Shown here piece by piece: positions 7,730-16,917 of a stretch of 39,469 nucleotides of DNA. Origin of the DNA: Bacteroidales bacterium (GTDB lineage Bacteria; Bacteroidota; Bacteroidia; Bacteroidales; VadinHA17); assembly GCA_030596125.1 (NCBI GenBank), contig JAUVKT010000016.1, forward strand, positions 1-39,469, given 5' to 3'. How positions within the stretch are numbered: position 1 is the first letter of the stretch; each line of letters opens with the position of its first letter. Below the pieces are notes generated by a model. The model was not told the DNA's origin, did not search any database, and saw nothing but the letters and a program-made list of their open reading frames with translations. A program made the position numbers and the translations under genes.

Positions 7730-8854
7730 ATGTCGAAAAAGGTTATTATATCGGTGTCAAGTGATATAGTTACTGACCAACGTGTATTAAAAATGGCGGG
7801 GGTCATTAATGAAGCTGATTGTGATGTTATAATCCTGGGCCGGATTCTTCCTGATAGTTTACCGGTTGATGACCTTCCATTCAGGATCAGACGTTTCAGA
7901 ATGATATTTAAAAAGGGTTTTTTATTCTATAAGTGGCTGAATATTCGTATTTTCTTTTACCTGCTTTTCCACAGGGCAGATATCCTGGTTGCCAATGATC
8001 TTGATACTCTTCTGCCTAATTATATTATCTCCAGGTTTAAAAGAGTTGAGTTGATTTTCGACTCGCATGAGTACTTTACAGGTGTCCCGGAACTTGCCGG
8101 CCGCAAATTTGTAAAAGGTGTATGGAAGTATCTTGAGCGAAAAACAGTTCCTGCACTGGATCATGTAATAACAGTAAATGAATCAATCGCTGATCTTTAC
8201 AGGAAAGAATACAACATTGAACCGGTTGTAGTTAGAAATCTGAGCCAGACGCATGTTATCGATCCGGTTAATCGCAACCTGTTCTGTTCTGATAATGAAA
8301 ATCTGTTATTGGTGCATCAGGGTACATGGAATAATGACAGCCGGGGCCTGGATGACCTGCTTGAAGCAGTGCGCATAACCAATGGTGTTCATCTGATGGT
8401 TATCGGGAAAGGTACTTCACTTGATGCTTTAAAAAGTAAAATTAAAGTTGACGGATACTCAGACCGTGTAATATTCTTTCCGCATATGAAGTGGGAAGAG
8501 ATGATGTCATACACTAAAGCAGCTGATATTGGTTTTAGTCTTGAGAAAGGTGACAGTTTAAGTTACAGGTTAAGTTTACCGAATAAAGTATTTGAGTATA
8601 TATCAGCAGGTGTGGCCTTAATAACAAGCGGACAGCCTGAGGTGAAAAAGATACTTGATGAGTTTAATTGTGGAATTTGCGTAGATAGTAATGACCCCGG
8701 ATCAATTTCCAAAGCTCTTGTTCTGTTAAGGGATGACAGGGACCTGCTTTTGCGACTAAAAGAGAACTCAAGGAAGGCAGCGGCCCTGATAAATTGGGAA
8801 AACGAAAAAATAAAAGTCACAAGTATATACAGGAAAGCAGGTTTATATATTTAA
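7730..8854 (+). CDS. Glycosyltransferase, GT4 (Glycos_transf_1) type
   Basis: The 374-residue protein has the two-domain GT-B layout. The N-terminal acceptor domain starts with KKVIISVSSDIVTDQRVLKMA and contains DILVANDLDTLLPNYI (about 83-98) and an FDSHEYF motif. The C-terminal nucleotide-sugar domain has LLVHQGTW (about 197) and the donor-binding stretch LSLPNKVFEYISAGVALITS near 282-301, in which the Glu of FEYI fills the place of the GT4 EX7E motif. It should add a sugar to a surface polysaccharide or lipid carrier in the cytosol; the substrate cannot be read from sequence. A small DUF6132 gene follows nine bases later and is probably co-transcribed. Confidence 0.88.
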   Translation: MSKKVIISVSSDIVTDQRVLKMAGVINEADCDVIILGRILPDSLPVDDLPFRIRRFRMIFKKGFLFYKWLNIRIFFYLLFHRADILVANDLDTLLPNYIISRFKRVELIFDSHEYFTGVPELAGRKFVKGVWKYLERKTVPALDHVITVNESIADLYRKEYNIEPVVVRNLSQTHVIDPVNRNLFCSDNENLLLVHQGTWNNDSRGLDDLLEAVRITNGVHLMVIGKGTSLDALKSKIKVDGYSDRVIFFPHMKWEEMMSYTKAADIGFSLEKGDSLSYRLSLPNKVFEYISAGVALITSGQPEVKKILDEFNCGICVDSNDPGSISKALVLLRDDRDLLLRLKENSRKAAALINWENEKIKVTSIYRKAGLYI

Positions 8855-8863
8855 TTAACAAGC

Positions 8864-9088
8864 ATGCAAAGAATTTTAAAGAAATATTACCCGCAGATAA
8901 TTTTCACCCTTGTCGGCGGTCTTGGCGGTCTCCTTTACTGGAAATTTGTTGGTTGCAAATCAGGTACATGCCCTATAAAATCTGTCTGGTATTACAGTAC
9001 ACTCTATGGGATGGTTTTTGGGTACCTGATAGCAGATATTATTCTGGGCTTTATTAAAAAAAGGAAGAAGAAAACTGAGGATAAATAA
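8864..9088 (+). CDS. DUF6132 family small membrane protein
   Basis: This 74-residue protein has two hydrophobic segments (about 10-27 and 45-63) joined by a loop with the motif GCKSGTCPI at 30-38, and a basic C-terminal tail. The paired cysteines before a Pro are what I associate with DUF6132, a small family with no established function. The start is the ATG nine bases after the glycosyltransferase stop. The CxxxxxC loop could bind a metal or form a disulfide, which is speculation. Confidence 0.75.
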   Translation: MQRILKKYYPQIIFTLVGGLGGLLYWKFVGCKSGTCPIKSVWYYSTLYGMVFGYLIADIILGFIKKRKKKTEDK

Positions 9089-9208
9089 AATATGTCAGTG
9101 CGTAGAAATGATCGGTTACCGCTATGGGTTTTTATATATAAAATTGTATTTTAGGATTCATAATACTGATATTGTTCCATATGACCATTAAAAATAAATT
9201 ATAAACAT

Positions 9209-10702
9209 ATGAAAACCAGTAGGAGAGATTTTCTGAAAGCTGCAACTGTTGTAGGCGCAGGTGCAATGACAGGTGGCGTGATTAAAAGTTGCTCTGCCGG
9301 AGCCGGAAAAGAGACCAATCTTCATCATATAAAGGAGATTACCGGCAGCAGGCATACCCAGCTTTTTAATATGTCAGGTTATTCAGCCCCAAAAATTGAT
9401 ACTGTAAGGGTTGGGTTTATTGGCCTTGGGAGTCGTGGCAGCGGAGCCGTTTACAGGATGCTTAATATCGAGGGAACTGAGGTGCGGGCATTGTGTGATA
9501 AGCGCCCTGTTGCTGTTGAGGCATCCAGGGATAGGATGATAGTACATGGATTTGACGAACCTGCTCTCTATTCAGGTGATGAGGATTCCTGGAAAGAGAT
9601 GTGCCAGAGAGATGATATTGATCTGATTTATATCTGTACGCCATGGGATCTTCATACACCAATGTCTGTCTATGCAATGGAGCAGGGTAAGCATGTTGCA
9701 TGTGAAGTTCCGATAGCCCTGACGCTTGATGAAACATGGTTGTTGGTTGAGACATCTGAAAGAACAAAAAAACATTGTATGCAGCTTGAGAACTGCTGCT
9801 ATGACTTCTTTGAGCTTTTAACACTGAATATGGCCCGTCAGGGTATGTTCGGAGATATTGTTCACGGTGAAGGTGCTTATATACACACACTTATTGGTCA
9901 TAACTTCAGCAAGTTTGATAATAACAACCCTACAGGAAATGGTTATATTGATATGTGGAGGCTTAAGGAGAACTATAATCGTAACGGTAATCTCTATCCA
10001 ACACATGGCCTTGGTCCTGTTTGCCAGGTTATGAATATTAACAGGGGTGACAGGATGGAATATCTTACTTCAATGTCGACCAACGACTTTAATATGCATA
10101 AGCATGCTGAGGAACTGGCTGAGGTTGATGAGTTTTACCTTCCATATACAGAAGATAAGTATCGTGGCAATATGAATACTACTCTTGTGCGAACACTCCT
10201 TGGACGTACTATAATGATACAGCATGATGTGTCAACACCAAGGCCCTATTCACGTATACATCTCGTTAGTGGAACAAAGGGAGTAGCACGAAAGTGGCCC
10301 GGACCCGCCAGGATAGCTTTGGGTCACAGCTGGATGAATGATGAAGAGTTTAAGGAGATTGAAGAGAAATATACTCCTGAAATAATCAGAAGAGTAGGGG
10401 AGATGGCCCGCTCAGTAGGAGGTCATGGTGGAATGGATTTTATTATGGATTGGAGATTAATTGATTGTCTGCGTAATGGTTTACCTGTTGACCAGGATGT
10501 TTATGATTCAGCACTATGGAGTTCTATTACTCCGTTGAGTGAGTGGTCTGTTGCAAACAGGTCAGGCTCAATAGATGTGCCTGATTTTACCTGCGGATCG
10601 TGGGAAACCAATATACCACATAAAATAAATCTTGAAGAGGGTGGTTCTACCGGTGTAAGGAAGGTTGAAAGGGTTTTGGAATCTATTCAGCTAAATGTTT
10701 AA
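9209..10702 (+). CDS. Gfo/Idh/MocA family protein, glycoside hydrolase family 109 type
   Basis: The 497-residue protein begins with a Tat-like signal (SRRDFLKAATVVGAGAM, twin Arg at 5-6). A Rossmann NAD-binding motif, GFIGLGSRGSG, lies at 69-79. The usual EKP of the superfamily is replaced by CEVP at 165-168, and the segments ENCCYDFFELLTLNMA (194-209), HGLGPVCQVMNINRG and GGHGGMDFIMDWR (about 403) are characteristic of GH109. Characterised GH109 enzymes are alpha-N-acetylgalactosaminidases that hydrolyse through a tightly bound NAD+ and a transient 3-keto intermediate. It would act in the periplasm. The leader 9180-9208 is nearly identical to those at 37900 and 39333. Its stop codon overlaps that of the convergent AOR gene. 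The family is clear; the exact substrate is not. Confidence 0.85.
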   Translation: MKTSRRDFLKAATVVGAGAMTGGVIKSCSAGAGKETNLHHIKEITGSRHTQLFNMSGYSAPKIDTVRVGFIGLGSRGSGAVYRMLNIEGTEVRALCDKRPVAVEASRDRMIVHGFDEPALYSGDEDSWKEMCQRDDIDLIYICTPWDLHTPMSVYAMEQGKHVACEVPIALTLDETWLLVETSERTKKHCMQLENCCYDFFELLTLNMARQGMFGDIVHGEGAYIHTLIGHNFSKFDNNNPTGNGYIDMWRLKENYNRNGNLYPTHGLGPVCQVMNINRGDRMEYLTSMSTNDFNMHKHAEELAEVDEFYLPYTEDKYRGNMNTTLVRTLLGRTIMIQHDVSTPRPYSRIHLVSGTKGVARKWPGPARIALGHSWMNDEEFKEIEEKYTPEIIRRVGEMARSVGGHGGMDFIMDWRLIDCLRNGLPVDQDVYDSALWSSITPLSEWSVANRSGSIDVPDFTCGSWETNIPHKINLEEGGSTGVRKVERVLESIQLNV

Positions 10703-12561
10703 GGTATTGTAATACCCCATTTTTTCAGGGTTGATGGTTTTGGAATACCATTTCTGTCATACCCTCTGTACCAGTAGTATCGCCTAAGCATTTTGTGCAG
10801 TGGGACACGCCTGTTTTTCTTATCAGATGTTCTCGACTCATAGAGAAACCTGTGTGGAAGAGTATCATCTTTTGAGGTAATTCCTTCCCTGGTATTCATA
10901 TATCTTTCAAGGAGATGTCCTCTTTTGCCACATCTGCGGAATTTGTACTGGTTCAGTTTTATTCCTGTTATTGAGGTATACGTCCTGAAATAATGCTTAA
11001 CGCTAACAACCTGTAAGGCTATCTGCGGAATAATAAGGTTTAATATTCTGATAATTATTCCCGGCAGGTATTTTGTTAAATATCTCTCACCAAAAACCGC
11101 ATAGATAGTAAACTGACAGGTTTGTAACGAGTTAATGGCAAAGTTGAGGTCTTCCATAAACATGGTAATATAGGCATTACCCATGATTCTGAATTTATAT
11201 GAGAATCTGCTGAATGCCTGTAACGACATCATTGTGGCTGAAAGATGACATGCCCCCCGGTTAGCTGTGGCAAGTCCTAATCCATGGCCATATGATCCTC
11301 TCGGGTCATACGCTGCCGCCTCTAGACCTTTGGTATGAATAGCGTATTCCTTGCCTCCATATTTCTCCGAGAGCCATCGTGTTCCTTTTCCCAGTTCGGT
11401 TCCGGCTCCACGATTATATCCAATATCCTCAAGGATCTCGTTAACAAGATCTGCAGCACCAAACTTCAGGTTGGTTTTGTAAATCTTATTTTCTCCCGCT
11501 TCCATGGCCCAGGCCAGGGTTGCACCTGCTGAGATTGTATCTATTCCAACCAGTTTGCAAGTCTCATTCCATTCTGCTATTGCAACAGGATCAAAAATTC
11601 CCAGGGACGTTCCAAGTAATCCGATTGTTTCATACTCCGGGACCTGTAGCACCCTGTCGCCAAACTTACCTTTATGTCCGCACAATATTGAACAGGGTTT
11701 ACATGTTGAATAACCCAAAGTGTGATTTTCACCGATCTCCTCACCTGTAATATTTTCAAAATCAGGATGAGTACCATCCCTGAAGTTATTTACAGGAAGC
11801 ATTAAGTTCTTAATTGCCGGTTTTACATTTGATGCAGTGCCATATTTCCTGTATTCTATTGAGGTAAATTCATTTTTGTTTATATCTGCAATAAATGCAC
11901 TTCTGTTTTTCTTGAACTCCTCCCTGTTTTTAGCGACAATCTTGAATTCTCCGCCTTTTGCCGTAACAGCCTTTACTTTTTTTGATCCCAATACTGCACC
12001 CATACCACCTCTCCCTAAGAATCGGTTTCCGGATATGATATTGGCATAATTAACCAGGTTTTCGCCGGCCGGCCCAATAGCTATGGTTCCGGCACCTCTG
12101 TCTTTCAGGAAATTCTGGGTGTAGTCACTGTCTTTACCCCATATAGATTCTGCATTGTTAAATTTAGCGCCACCGGAGTCAATCTCAATCCAGACAGGTT
12201 TATCAGACGCACCATTTATTATCAGTCCATCCCATCCCGAGGTTTTTAATGCCATACCAAAAGGCCCGCCACATGATGAACTTGCAATAATACCTGTTAA
12301 GGGAGATTTTGATACAGCTGAAAAACGGCCTGAACATGGAGCCCCCGTGCCCATGTAAGCTCCTGTATGAAATACTATGATGTTATCTGGTGACAGGGCA
12401 TCGGTACCTGCAATAAATCTGTTATAAAACAACTTCAAAGCAAGTCCCTTTCCTCCAAGATATTTCACGGTATCCTCATAGGGTACTTCATACACACTGT
12501 AAGTCTGGTCAGTAACATTTATTTCCAGCACCCTGTTACTGAGTCCTGTAATCTCCTTCAT
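10699..12561 (-). CDS. aor: Aldehyde ferredoxin oxidoreductase (tungsten/molybdenum pterin enzyme)
   Basis: The 620-residue protein matches AOR-family length. The N-terminal pterin-binding domain is seen in YLGGKGLALKLFY (34-46), the GAPCSGRFS region (73-81) and GRGGMGAVLGSKKVKA (183-198). The [4Fe-4S] ligands are Cys287, Cys290 and Cys294 (CKPCSILC), with the fourth Cys482 in SLQTCQF. The C-terminal signature LLERYMNTREGITSKDD near 555-571 is also typical. The family oxidises aldehydes to acids in the cytosol and passes electrons to ferredoxin. No pterin synthesis, tungstate uptake or ferredoxin genes lie nearby, so the redox partner is unknown. The segment 490-545 departs most from the family pattern I know. 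Confidence 0.93.
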   Translation of the reverse strand: MKEITGLSNRVLEINVTDQTYSVYEVPYEDTVKYLGGKGLALKLFYNRFIAGTDALSPDNIIVFHTGAYMGTGAPCSGRFSAVSKSPLTGIIASSSCGGPFGMALKTSGWDGLIINGASDKPVWIEIDSGGAKFNNAESIWGKDSDYTQNFLKDRGAGTIAIGPAGENLVNYANIISGNRFLGRGGMGAVLGSKKVKAVTAKGGEFKIVAKNREEFKKNRSAFIADINKNEFTSIEYRKYGTASNVKPAIKNLMLPVNNFRDGTHPDFENITGEEIGENHTLGYSTCKPCSILCGHKGKFGDRVLQVPEYETIGLLGTSLGIFDPVAIAEWNETCKLVGIDTISAGATLAWAMEAGENKIYKTNLKFGAADLVNEILEDIGYNRGAGTELGKGTRWLSEKYGGKEYAIHTKGLEAAAYDPRGSYGHGLGLATANRGACHLSATMMSLQAFSRFSYKFRIMGNAYITMFMEDLNFAINSLQTCQFTIYAVFGERYLTKYLPGIIIRILNLIIPQIALQVVSVKHYFRTYTSITGIKLNQYKFRRCGKRGHLLERYMNTREGITSKDDTLPHRFLYESRTSDKKNRRVPLHKMLRRYYWYRGYDRNGIPKPSTLKKWGITIP

Positions 12562-12625
12562 TTGAATCTGACTTTTATTGGTAGTAAAAATAAGATACTT
12601 TTAATTAGTTTTGACCGGTTGGTAT

Positions 12626-13270
12626 ATGAATTTACCAACATTAATTGATTCTAAGCAGATGAACATGAATTTATTATTTTTAGATGGATTAACTTATAAG
12701 ATTTTTATTGACCCTTTATTAGCCTCTTCTCATAAAAAGGCTTTAAAGATGATCAATGGAGGTGGCAAGGTTATTGATATTGCGTGTGGAACCGGCTCAT
12801 TGGTATTTCGTTTATCAGAAAATGCTTTTCGTGTAACAGGTATCGATCTTTCGGAGCCGATGATATTGGGAGCGAGAAGAACCAAAGAACGCAAACTGAT
12901 ACAGAACGTTGATTTTTTTGTAAAGGATGTTACAAAGCTTTGTGAATACAGCGACAATGAGTTTGATTATGCCACTATTTCAATGGTAGTTCACCAATTT
13001 CCTGAGCAAATTGCAGAAGATGTTCTGAAAGAAGTATTCAGAATAGCAAAAGAAGTTATTATTATTGATTACATGTTTCCGATTTTAAGTAGCTTTCAAC
13101 GTTTACTTGTCTATTTTATTGAGAGGCTGGCAGGTGGTGAGCATTATCAAAATTTTTTGCACTACATGGAAAACAGTGGAATCGATCATTATTTAAATCA
13201 GCTGCAAATTAATAAGATTGAACAACCGGCAAATTCCAGAGGGGCACTTACTGTTCTCAGATGCAGGTAA
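12626..13270 (+). CDS. Class I SAM-dependent methyltransferase
   Basis: I start at the ATG at 12626 (MNLPTLIDSK, 214 residues); an in-frame TTG at 12611 would add five residues but sits within a TAGTTTTG promoter-like element. Motif I VIDIACGTGSLVFRL (about 49-63) binds SAM, followed by the acidic VTGIDLSEPMI (about 71-81). Motif post-II is FDYATISMVVHQF near 112-124. It resembles UbiE/COQ5-like small-molecule methyltransferases, but no substrate-specific feature is visible. It is divergent from the AOR gene and convergent with the broken GGT gene, eight bases from its stop. Confidence 0.85.
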   Translation: MNLPTLIDSKQMNMNLLFLDGLTYKIFIDPLLASSHKKALKMINGGGKVIDIACGTGSLVFRLSENAFRVTGIDLSEPMILGARRTKERKLIQNVDFFVKDVTKLCEYSDNEFDYATISMVVHQFPEQIAEDVLKEVFRIAKEVIIIDYMFPILSSFQRLLVYFIERLAGGEHYQNFLHYMENSGIDHYLNQLQINKIEQPANSRGALTVLRCR

Positions 13271-13278
13271 TCTCCAAT

Positions 13279-14684
13279 TTAAAACCCTGCTGCCTGTCCG
13301 TCTTTTCTTGATTCAGAAGCTCCATAATAGACTTTATTCTTATTATCCCACATAATCGCCTGGTAGCCACCATAGCCGCCCAGGTTCCATGCAATCTTAT
13401 GACCTTTCATAAGCAGCTTCCGGATATCTTCCCATCTTATGCCTGATTCGAGGTTTACAGTTCCTCCATCTGCCATAATTTCACCGGTTGGTTGAGATGA
13501 TCCAACATGGCGTATTCTTGGAGCGTCACCTGCTTCCTGAAGGTTCATGTCAAAATCAATCAGGTTAATAACGATCTGTGCATGACCCTGTGGTTGCATT
13601 GCACCACCCATAACTCCAAAGCTAATCCAGGGTTTACCATCTTTGGTAATAAATGCAGGTATGATAGTATGAAATGGCCGTTTCCCTGGAGCATATACGT
13701 TAGCATGACCTTCCTGCAATGAGAACAGTTCACCCCTGTCCTGAAGAATAAATCCGAGCCCGGGAGGAGACATACCGGAGCCCATCCCTCTGTAATTGCT
13801 CTGGATTAGTGAAACCATATTGCCATGATTGTCAGCAACAGTCAAATAAATTGTATTTCCGGATTCAATCTGGCCGGGCGGATAACTTCTGGCAGCCCTG
13901 TGAGGGTTTATTAACTTAGCCCTTTTGGCTCCATATTCTTTTGAAATAAGCTGATCAATTGGTATATCCACAAATGACGGATCGGCATAATACTTTGCCC
14001 TGTCTTCGAACGCTAGTTTTTTTGCTTCTACTAAGTAGTGTATATATTCGGCCGATCCGAACCCCATCTCTCTTAGATTGTATTGTTCGAGGATATTCAG
14101 AATCTGAAGCGCGGCAGTCCCCTGCCCGTTAGGTGGTAATTCCCAGACATCATAACCCCTGTAATTGATTTTGATGAGTTCGACCCATTCTGAATGATGT
14201 CTGGCAAGATCTTCATAACTCAGGAATCCTCCCTGCTCTTTAATAAAATCGGATATGGTTTTAGCGATGCTTCCCTTATAGAATTCGTCTCTTCCTCCCA
14301 TTGCAATTTTTTCAAGGGTGTTTGCCAATGCAGGGTTTTTGAAGATTTCACCTTTCCCGGGAGAATGGCCGTCAGGCATATATATGTCAGCTATGTTTGG
14401 AAAACGCCTGAGATAAGCTGTTCCGGTTTTCATATAGTGGGCTATCAATTCTGAAACAGGAAAACCCTCTCTGGCATAGGTGATTGCAGGTTGAAGTACA
14501 ATATCTACAGGAAGTGTCCCGAACATATCATGCATTTCAAACCATCCGTCAACACAACCCGGAACTGAAACGGGCAGGGGACCATAGGCAGGAATTTTTT
14601 CATACCCGTTTTCCTGTCCTGTGACTTCAACATCCAGCCAGGGGATAAAAATAAAAACAGAATAAGGATTTTTAATGTGTTCAT
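13279..14684 (-). pseudogene. Gamma-glutamyltransferase, broken by an internal frame-shifting deletion
   Basis: The open 418 codons from 14535 encode most of a gamma-glutamyltransferase: GTLPVDIVLQPAITYAREGF, the autoprocessing segment SGNTIYLTVADNHGNMVSL (the Thr in NTIY aligns with catalytic Thr391 of E. coli) and GMGSGMSPPG. The frame runs further upstream as YEKIPAYGPLPVSVPGCVDG, a family hallmark, but has no start. A separate frame from the ATG at 14684 encodes a signal peptide (LKILILFLFLSPGW) and the mature N-terminal start SQDRKTGM. Between them roughly 80 residues that the family normally has, including the glutamate-binding Arg region, are missing. The two frames meet at about 14603-14615. 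The gene should not make active enzyme unless the join is an assembly error. Confidence 0.85.
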
Positions 14685-14728
14685 AATATCATGTTGTAAG
14701 AAAAATAAGCATATTCATCCCTGGTTGA

Positions 14729-16738
14729 TTATAAATGCTTATTAATAATATTTAGCAGTTCAGTTTTATCAAATGGTTTGGCAATATAGTCGTTGCATCC
14801 CGACTTTAGTGCCATCTCCCGGTCGTGATCAGTAGCAAAAGCAGTCTGTGCAATAATCACAATATCTTTGTTTAGTTCTCTTATTCTCTTTGTAGTCTCG
14901 AATCCGTCTATTTCCGGGATTTTGATATCCATAAGTATAATGTCTGTATCAGGGTTCTTTTCAATAAGTTCAATCGCTTCAGTGCCTGTTTTCGCATGAA
15001 GTACCTCTCTTTGAATTTTTTCAACAACTACGGTTAAGTATATGTCCGAAGAGGGATCATCCTCAACAATAAGTATTTTAAGCCGGTTATTTTTAAAAGA
15101 TTCTTTCATCTCAGTTGACGACTCATTATTTTCATTCCTTTTTTTAGCAGGAGGTTTGTACGGAATTGTGAAATAGAATGTTGTTTCTTTACCGGGCTCA
15201 GATTCAATTCTAATCTCTCCTTTAAGCATTTCAACATAAGCTTTGGTAATTGCAAGACCAAGTCCTGCACCTTCATAGGTTTTAGACAAAGAGTGGTCAC
15301 CCTGTATAAATCTTTCAAATATCAGGTCCTGCTTGTTTTTTGGGATTCCAACACCCGTATCACGTACAAAAAAGTCAAGATATTTCCCGGTAAGCTTATA
15401 TCCAAAAGTAATCTTACCTTCAGATGTGAATTTGATTGCATTCTTGATCAGGTTAGTCAGAATAGCATAAATCTTATCATTATCACACTCAATTATACAA
15501 TTGTTTGATTCCAGCCCGGTAATATATTCAAGTTTAATTCCTTTTGCCTCTGCTTCAGGCTCAAAAAAGTGGTACAGGGTCTTCAGAACCTTATTTATAT
15601 CTACTCCGGATAGTGATAATGACATCTCTCCTGTTTCAAGTTTTGAGATATCTATCAGGTCATTTATGATATTCAGCATCCTGTTTCCGCTCTCTTCGAT
15701 TATTTCTAAATATTTTGAAGATTCATCACTACTAAGTTCAGAATCTTTCAGAAGACCGGCAAACCCAAGGATCCCGTTCATGGGAGTCCGTATTTCGTGA
15801 CTGATATTAGCCAGAAATGCAGATTTAAGATTGTCGCTCTCCTTTGCTTTTTCCATAGCACTAATAAGTTTCATCTCAATTTTCTCACGTTCACTTATCA
15901 TCAGGTTGGCTGAATCGGCAAGTTCGACAAATTCTGAATAGCTCAGGTTATCAACATCAATTGTTGTGTACTTTTTTGTCGATTTCCTGAAGAAATCATT
16001 AAAACGGATAAAATTATTTTTAACCCTTCTTTTGTATCGATACGTTACATAAAGAATTAGTAAAAGCAGAATGATAAGATAGAGTACAAAATACCAAATG
16101 TTGTTATTGAATATTCTTTTAAACTCCCTTATCTCATCATCTATAACGCTGTTTATATCATCCAGCCAGAATCCTCCGCCGATATACCATTCCAGTTCTG
16201 GGATTCCCAGTATATATGAACGTTTTTTCTCAATTTTACCGGAAGCTGGATTGAACCAGGAATAATCGGCAAATCCTCCTTTGGATTCTGAAACAATATT
16301 CATAAACAGTTCATGGGTATTTATTCCATCAGGGTCGGTCATATCTGAAACATCTTTACCAATAAGCCCGGGTGTACTTACACTCGCCAGCACTATTCCC
16401 TTATACGATCTGACAAACAGGATCCCGGGCTCATTTCCCCTGTTGGGGAATCGAATAAAGGAGATATGACCAAGTATCTCTTTCTGGGCTAATAGATCAT
16501 CATGATCATTATTATTGAACCATCGGTACACCCCGGTAACTGTTCTTTCAACCTGATACTTTATAAGCTTTTCCTGATCCTTTATATAATCTGATCTTAT
16601 TTTAGAGGTCTTCTCATTATAGATTTTGTTGACAACTAATGTGCTGACCAATATTATAGCAAACAGTGCTGAGAATGTTAATGTAGTAGTAATTATAAAA
16701 AATGATCTGCTAAGGCTGATGTTTTTATTAATTCTCAC
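14729..16738 (-). CDS. Hybrid sensor histidine kinase with Cache sensor and receiver domain
   Basis: The 669-residue protein starts at GTG (16738). A membrane helix at 12-36 and a second at 214-233 bracket an extracytoplasmic Cache domain (about 45-205, with the ligand-pocket-like FVRSYKGIVLASV and WYIGGGFWLDD). HisKA follows with phospho-acceptor His314 in NISHEIRTPM. The HATPase domain shows Asn433 in LIKNAIKF, DTGVGIP at 460-466 and GAGLGLAITK at 490-499. The C-terminal receiver has Asp560/Asp561, phospho-acceptor Asp604 and Lys654. No separate output domain or regulator gene is nearby, so the phosphoryl group must go elsewhere. It ends 44 bases before the GGT pseudogene on the same strand. 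The signal is probably a small extracellular ligand. Confidence 0.95.
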   Translation of the reverse strand: MRINKNISLSRSFFIITTTLTFSALFAIILVSTLVVNKIYNEKTSKIRSDYIKDQEKLIKYQVERTVTGVYRWFNNNDHDDLLAQKEILGHISFIRFPNRGNEPGILFVRSYKGIVLASVSTPGLIGKDVSDMTDPDGINTHELFMNIVSESKGGFADYSWFNPASGKIEKKRSYILGIPELEWYIGGGFWLDDINSVIDDEIREFKRIFNNNIWYFVLYLIILLLLILYVTYRYKRRVKNNFIRFNDFFRKSTKKYTTIDVDNLSYSEFVELADSANLMISEREKIEMKLISAMEKAKESDNLKSAFLANISHEIRTPMNGILGFAGLLKDSELSSDESSKYLEIIEESGNRMLNIINDLIDISKLETGEMSLSLSGVDINKVLKTLYHFFEPEAEAKGIKLEYITGLESNNCIIECDNDKIYAILTNLIKNAIKFTSEGKITFGYKLTGKYLDFFVRDTGVGIPKNKQDLIFERFIQGDHSLSKTYEGAGLGLAITKAYVEMLKGEIRIESEPGKETTFYFTIPYKPPAKKRNENNESSTEMKESFKNNRLKILIVEDDPSSDIYLTVVVEKIQREVLHAKTGTEAIELIEKNPDTDIILMDIKIPEIDGFETTKRIRELNKDIVIIAQTAFATDHDREMALKSGCNDYIAKPFDKTELLNIINKHL

Positions 16739-16827
16739 TGCCGGATAAGTTGAATGAAGATCGTTTTAGTCTGAATAAAAATAGTAAAAAATATAATGAA
16801 TAACACAATTATTATAAAGTAGCAATA

Positions 16828-16857
16828 AATCAGTGATAATCAGTGCAATCTGTGGCA
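16828..16857. repeat. Three imperfect 10-base direct repeats
   Basis: Units AATCAGTGAT, AATCAGTGCA and ATCTGTGGCA follow each other in the gap between the CYTH and kinase genes. The pattern resembles dispersed ATCAGTG/ATCTGTGG intergenic repeats that I associate with Bacteroidota. Function is unknown. Confidence 0.5.
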
Positions 16858-16917
16858 GCTTTTTTTCAAAATTTCAAATAAATGTATTTTCGGAGGGGAC
16901 TCAATATTACTTCTTCA

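Noticed and set aside
8981-9060. Second reading frame overlapping the DUF6132 gene (87-codon ORF from 8794)
   Set aside because: It begins inside the glycosyltransferase and reads the DUF6132 DNA out of frame; the 74-codon frame carries the family motif.
9462-9890. 142-codon minus-strand ORF inside the GH109 gene
   Set aside because: It is wholly antisense to a conserved enzyme and its His/Gln/Pro-rich product looks like a shadow frame.
12606-12613. TAGTTTTG as promoter of the methyltransferase gene
   Set aside because: It matches TAnnTTTG, but no TTTG lies 19-21 bases upstream and the half site alone is expected by chance in AT-rich DNA.
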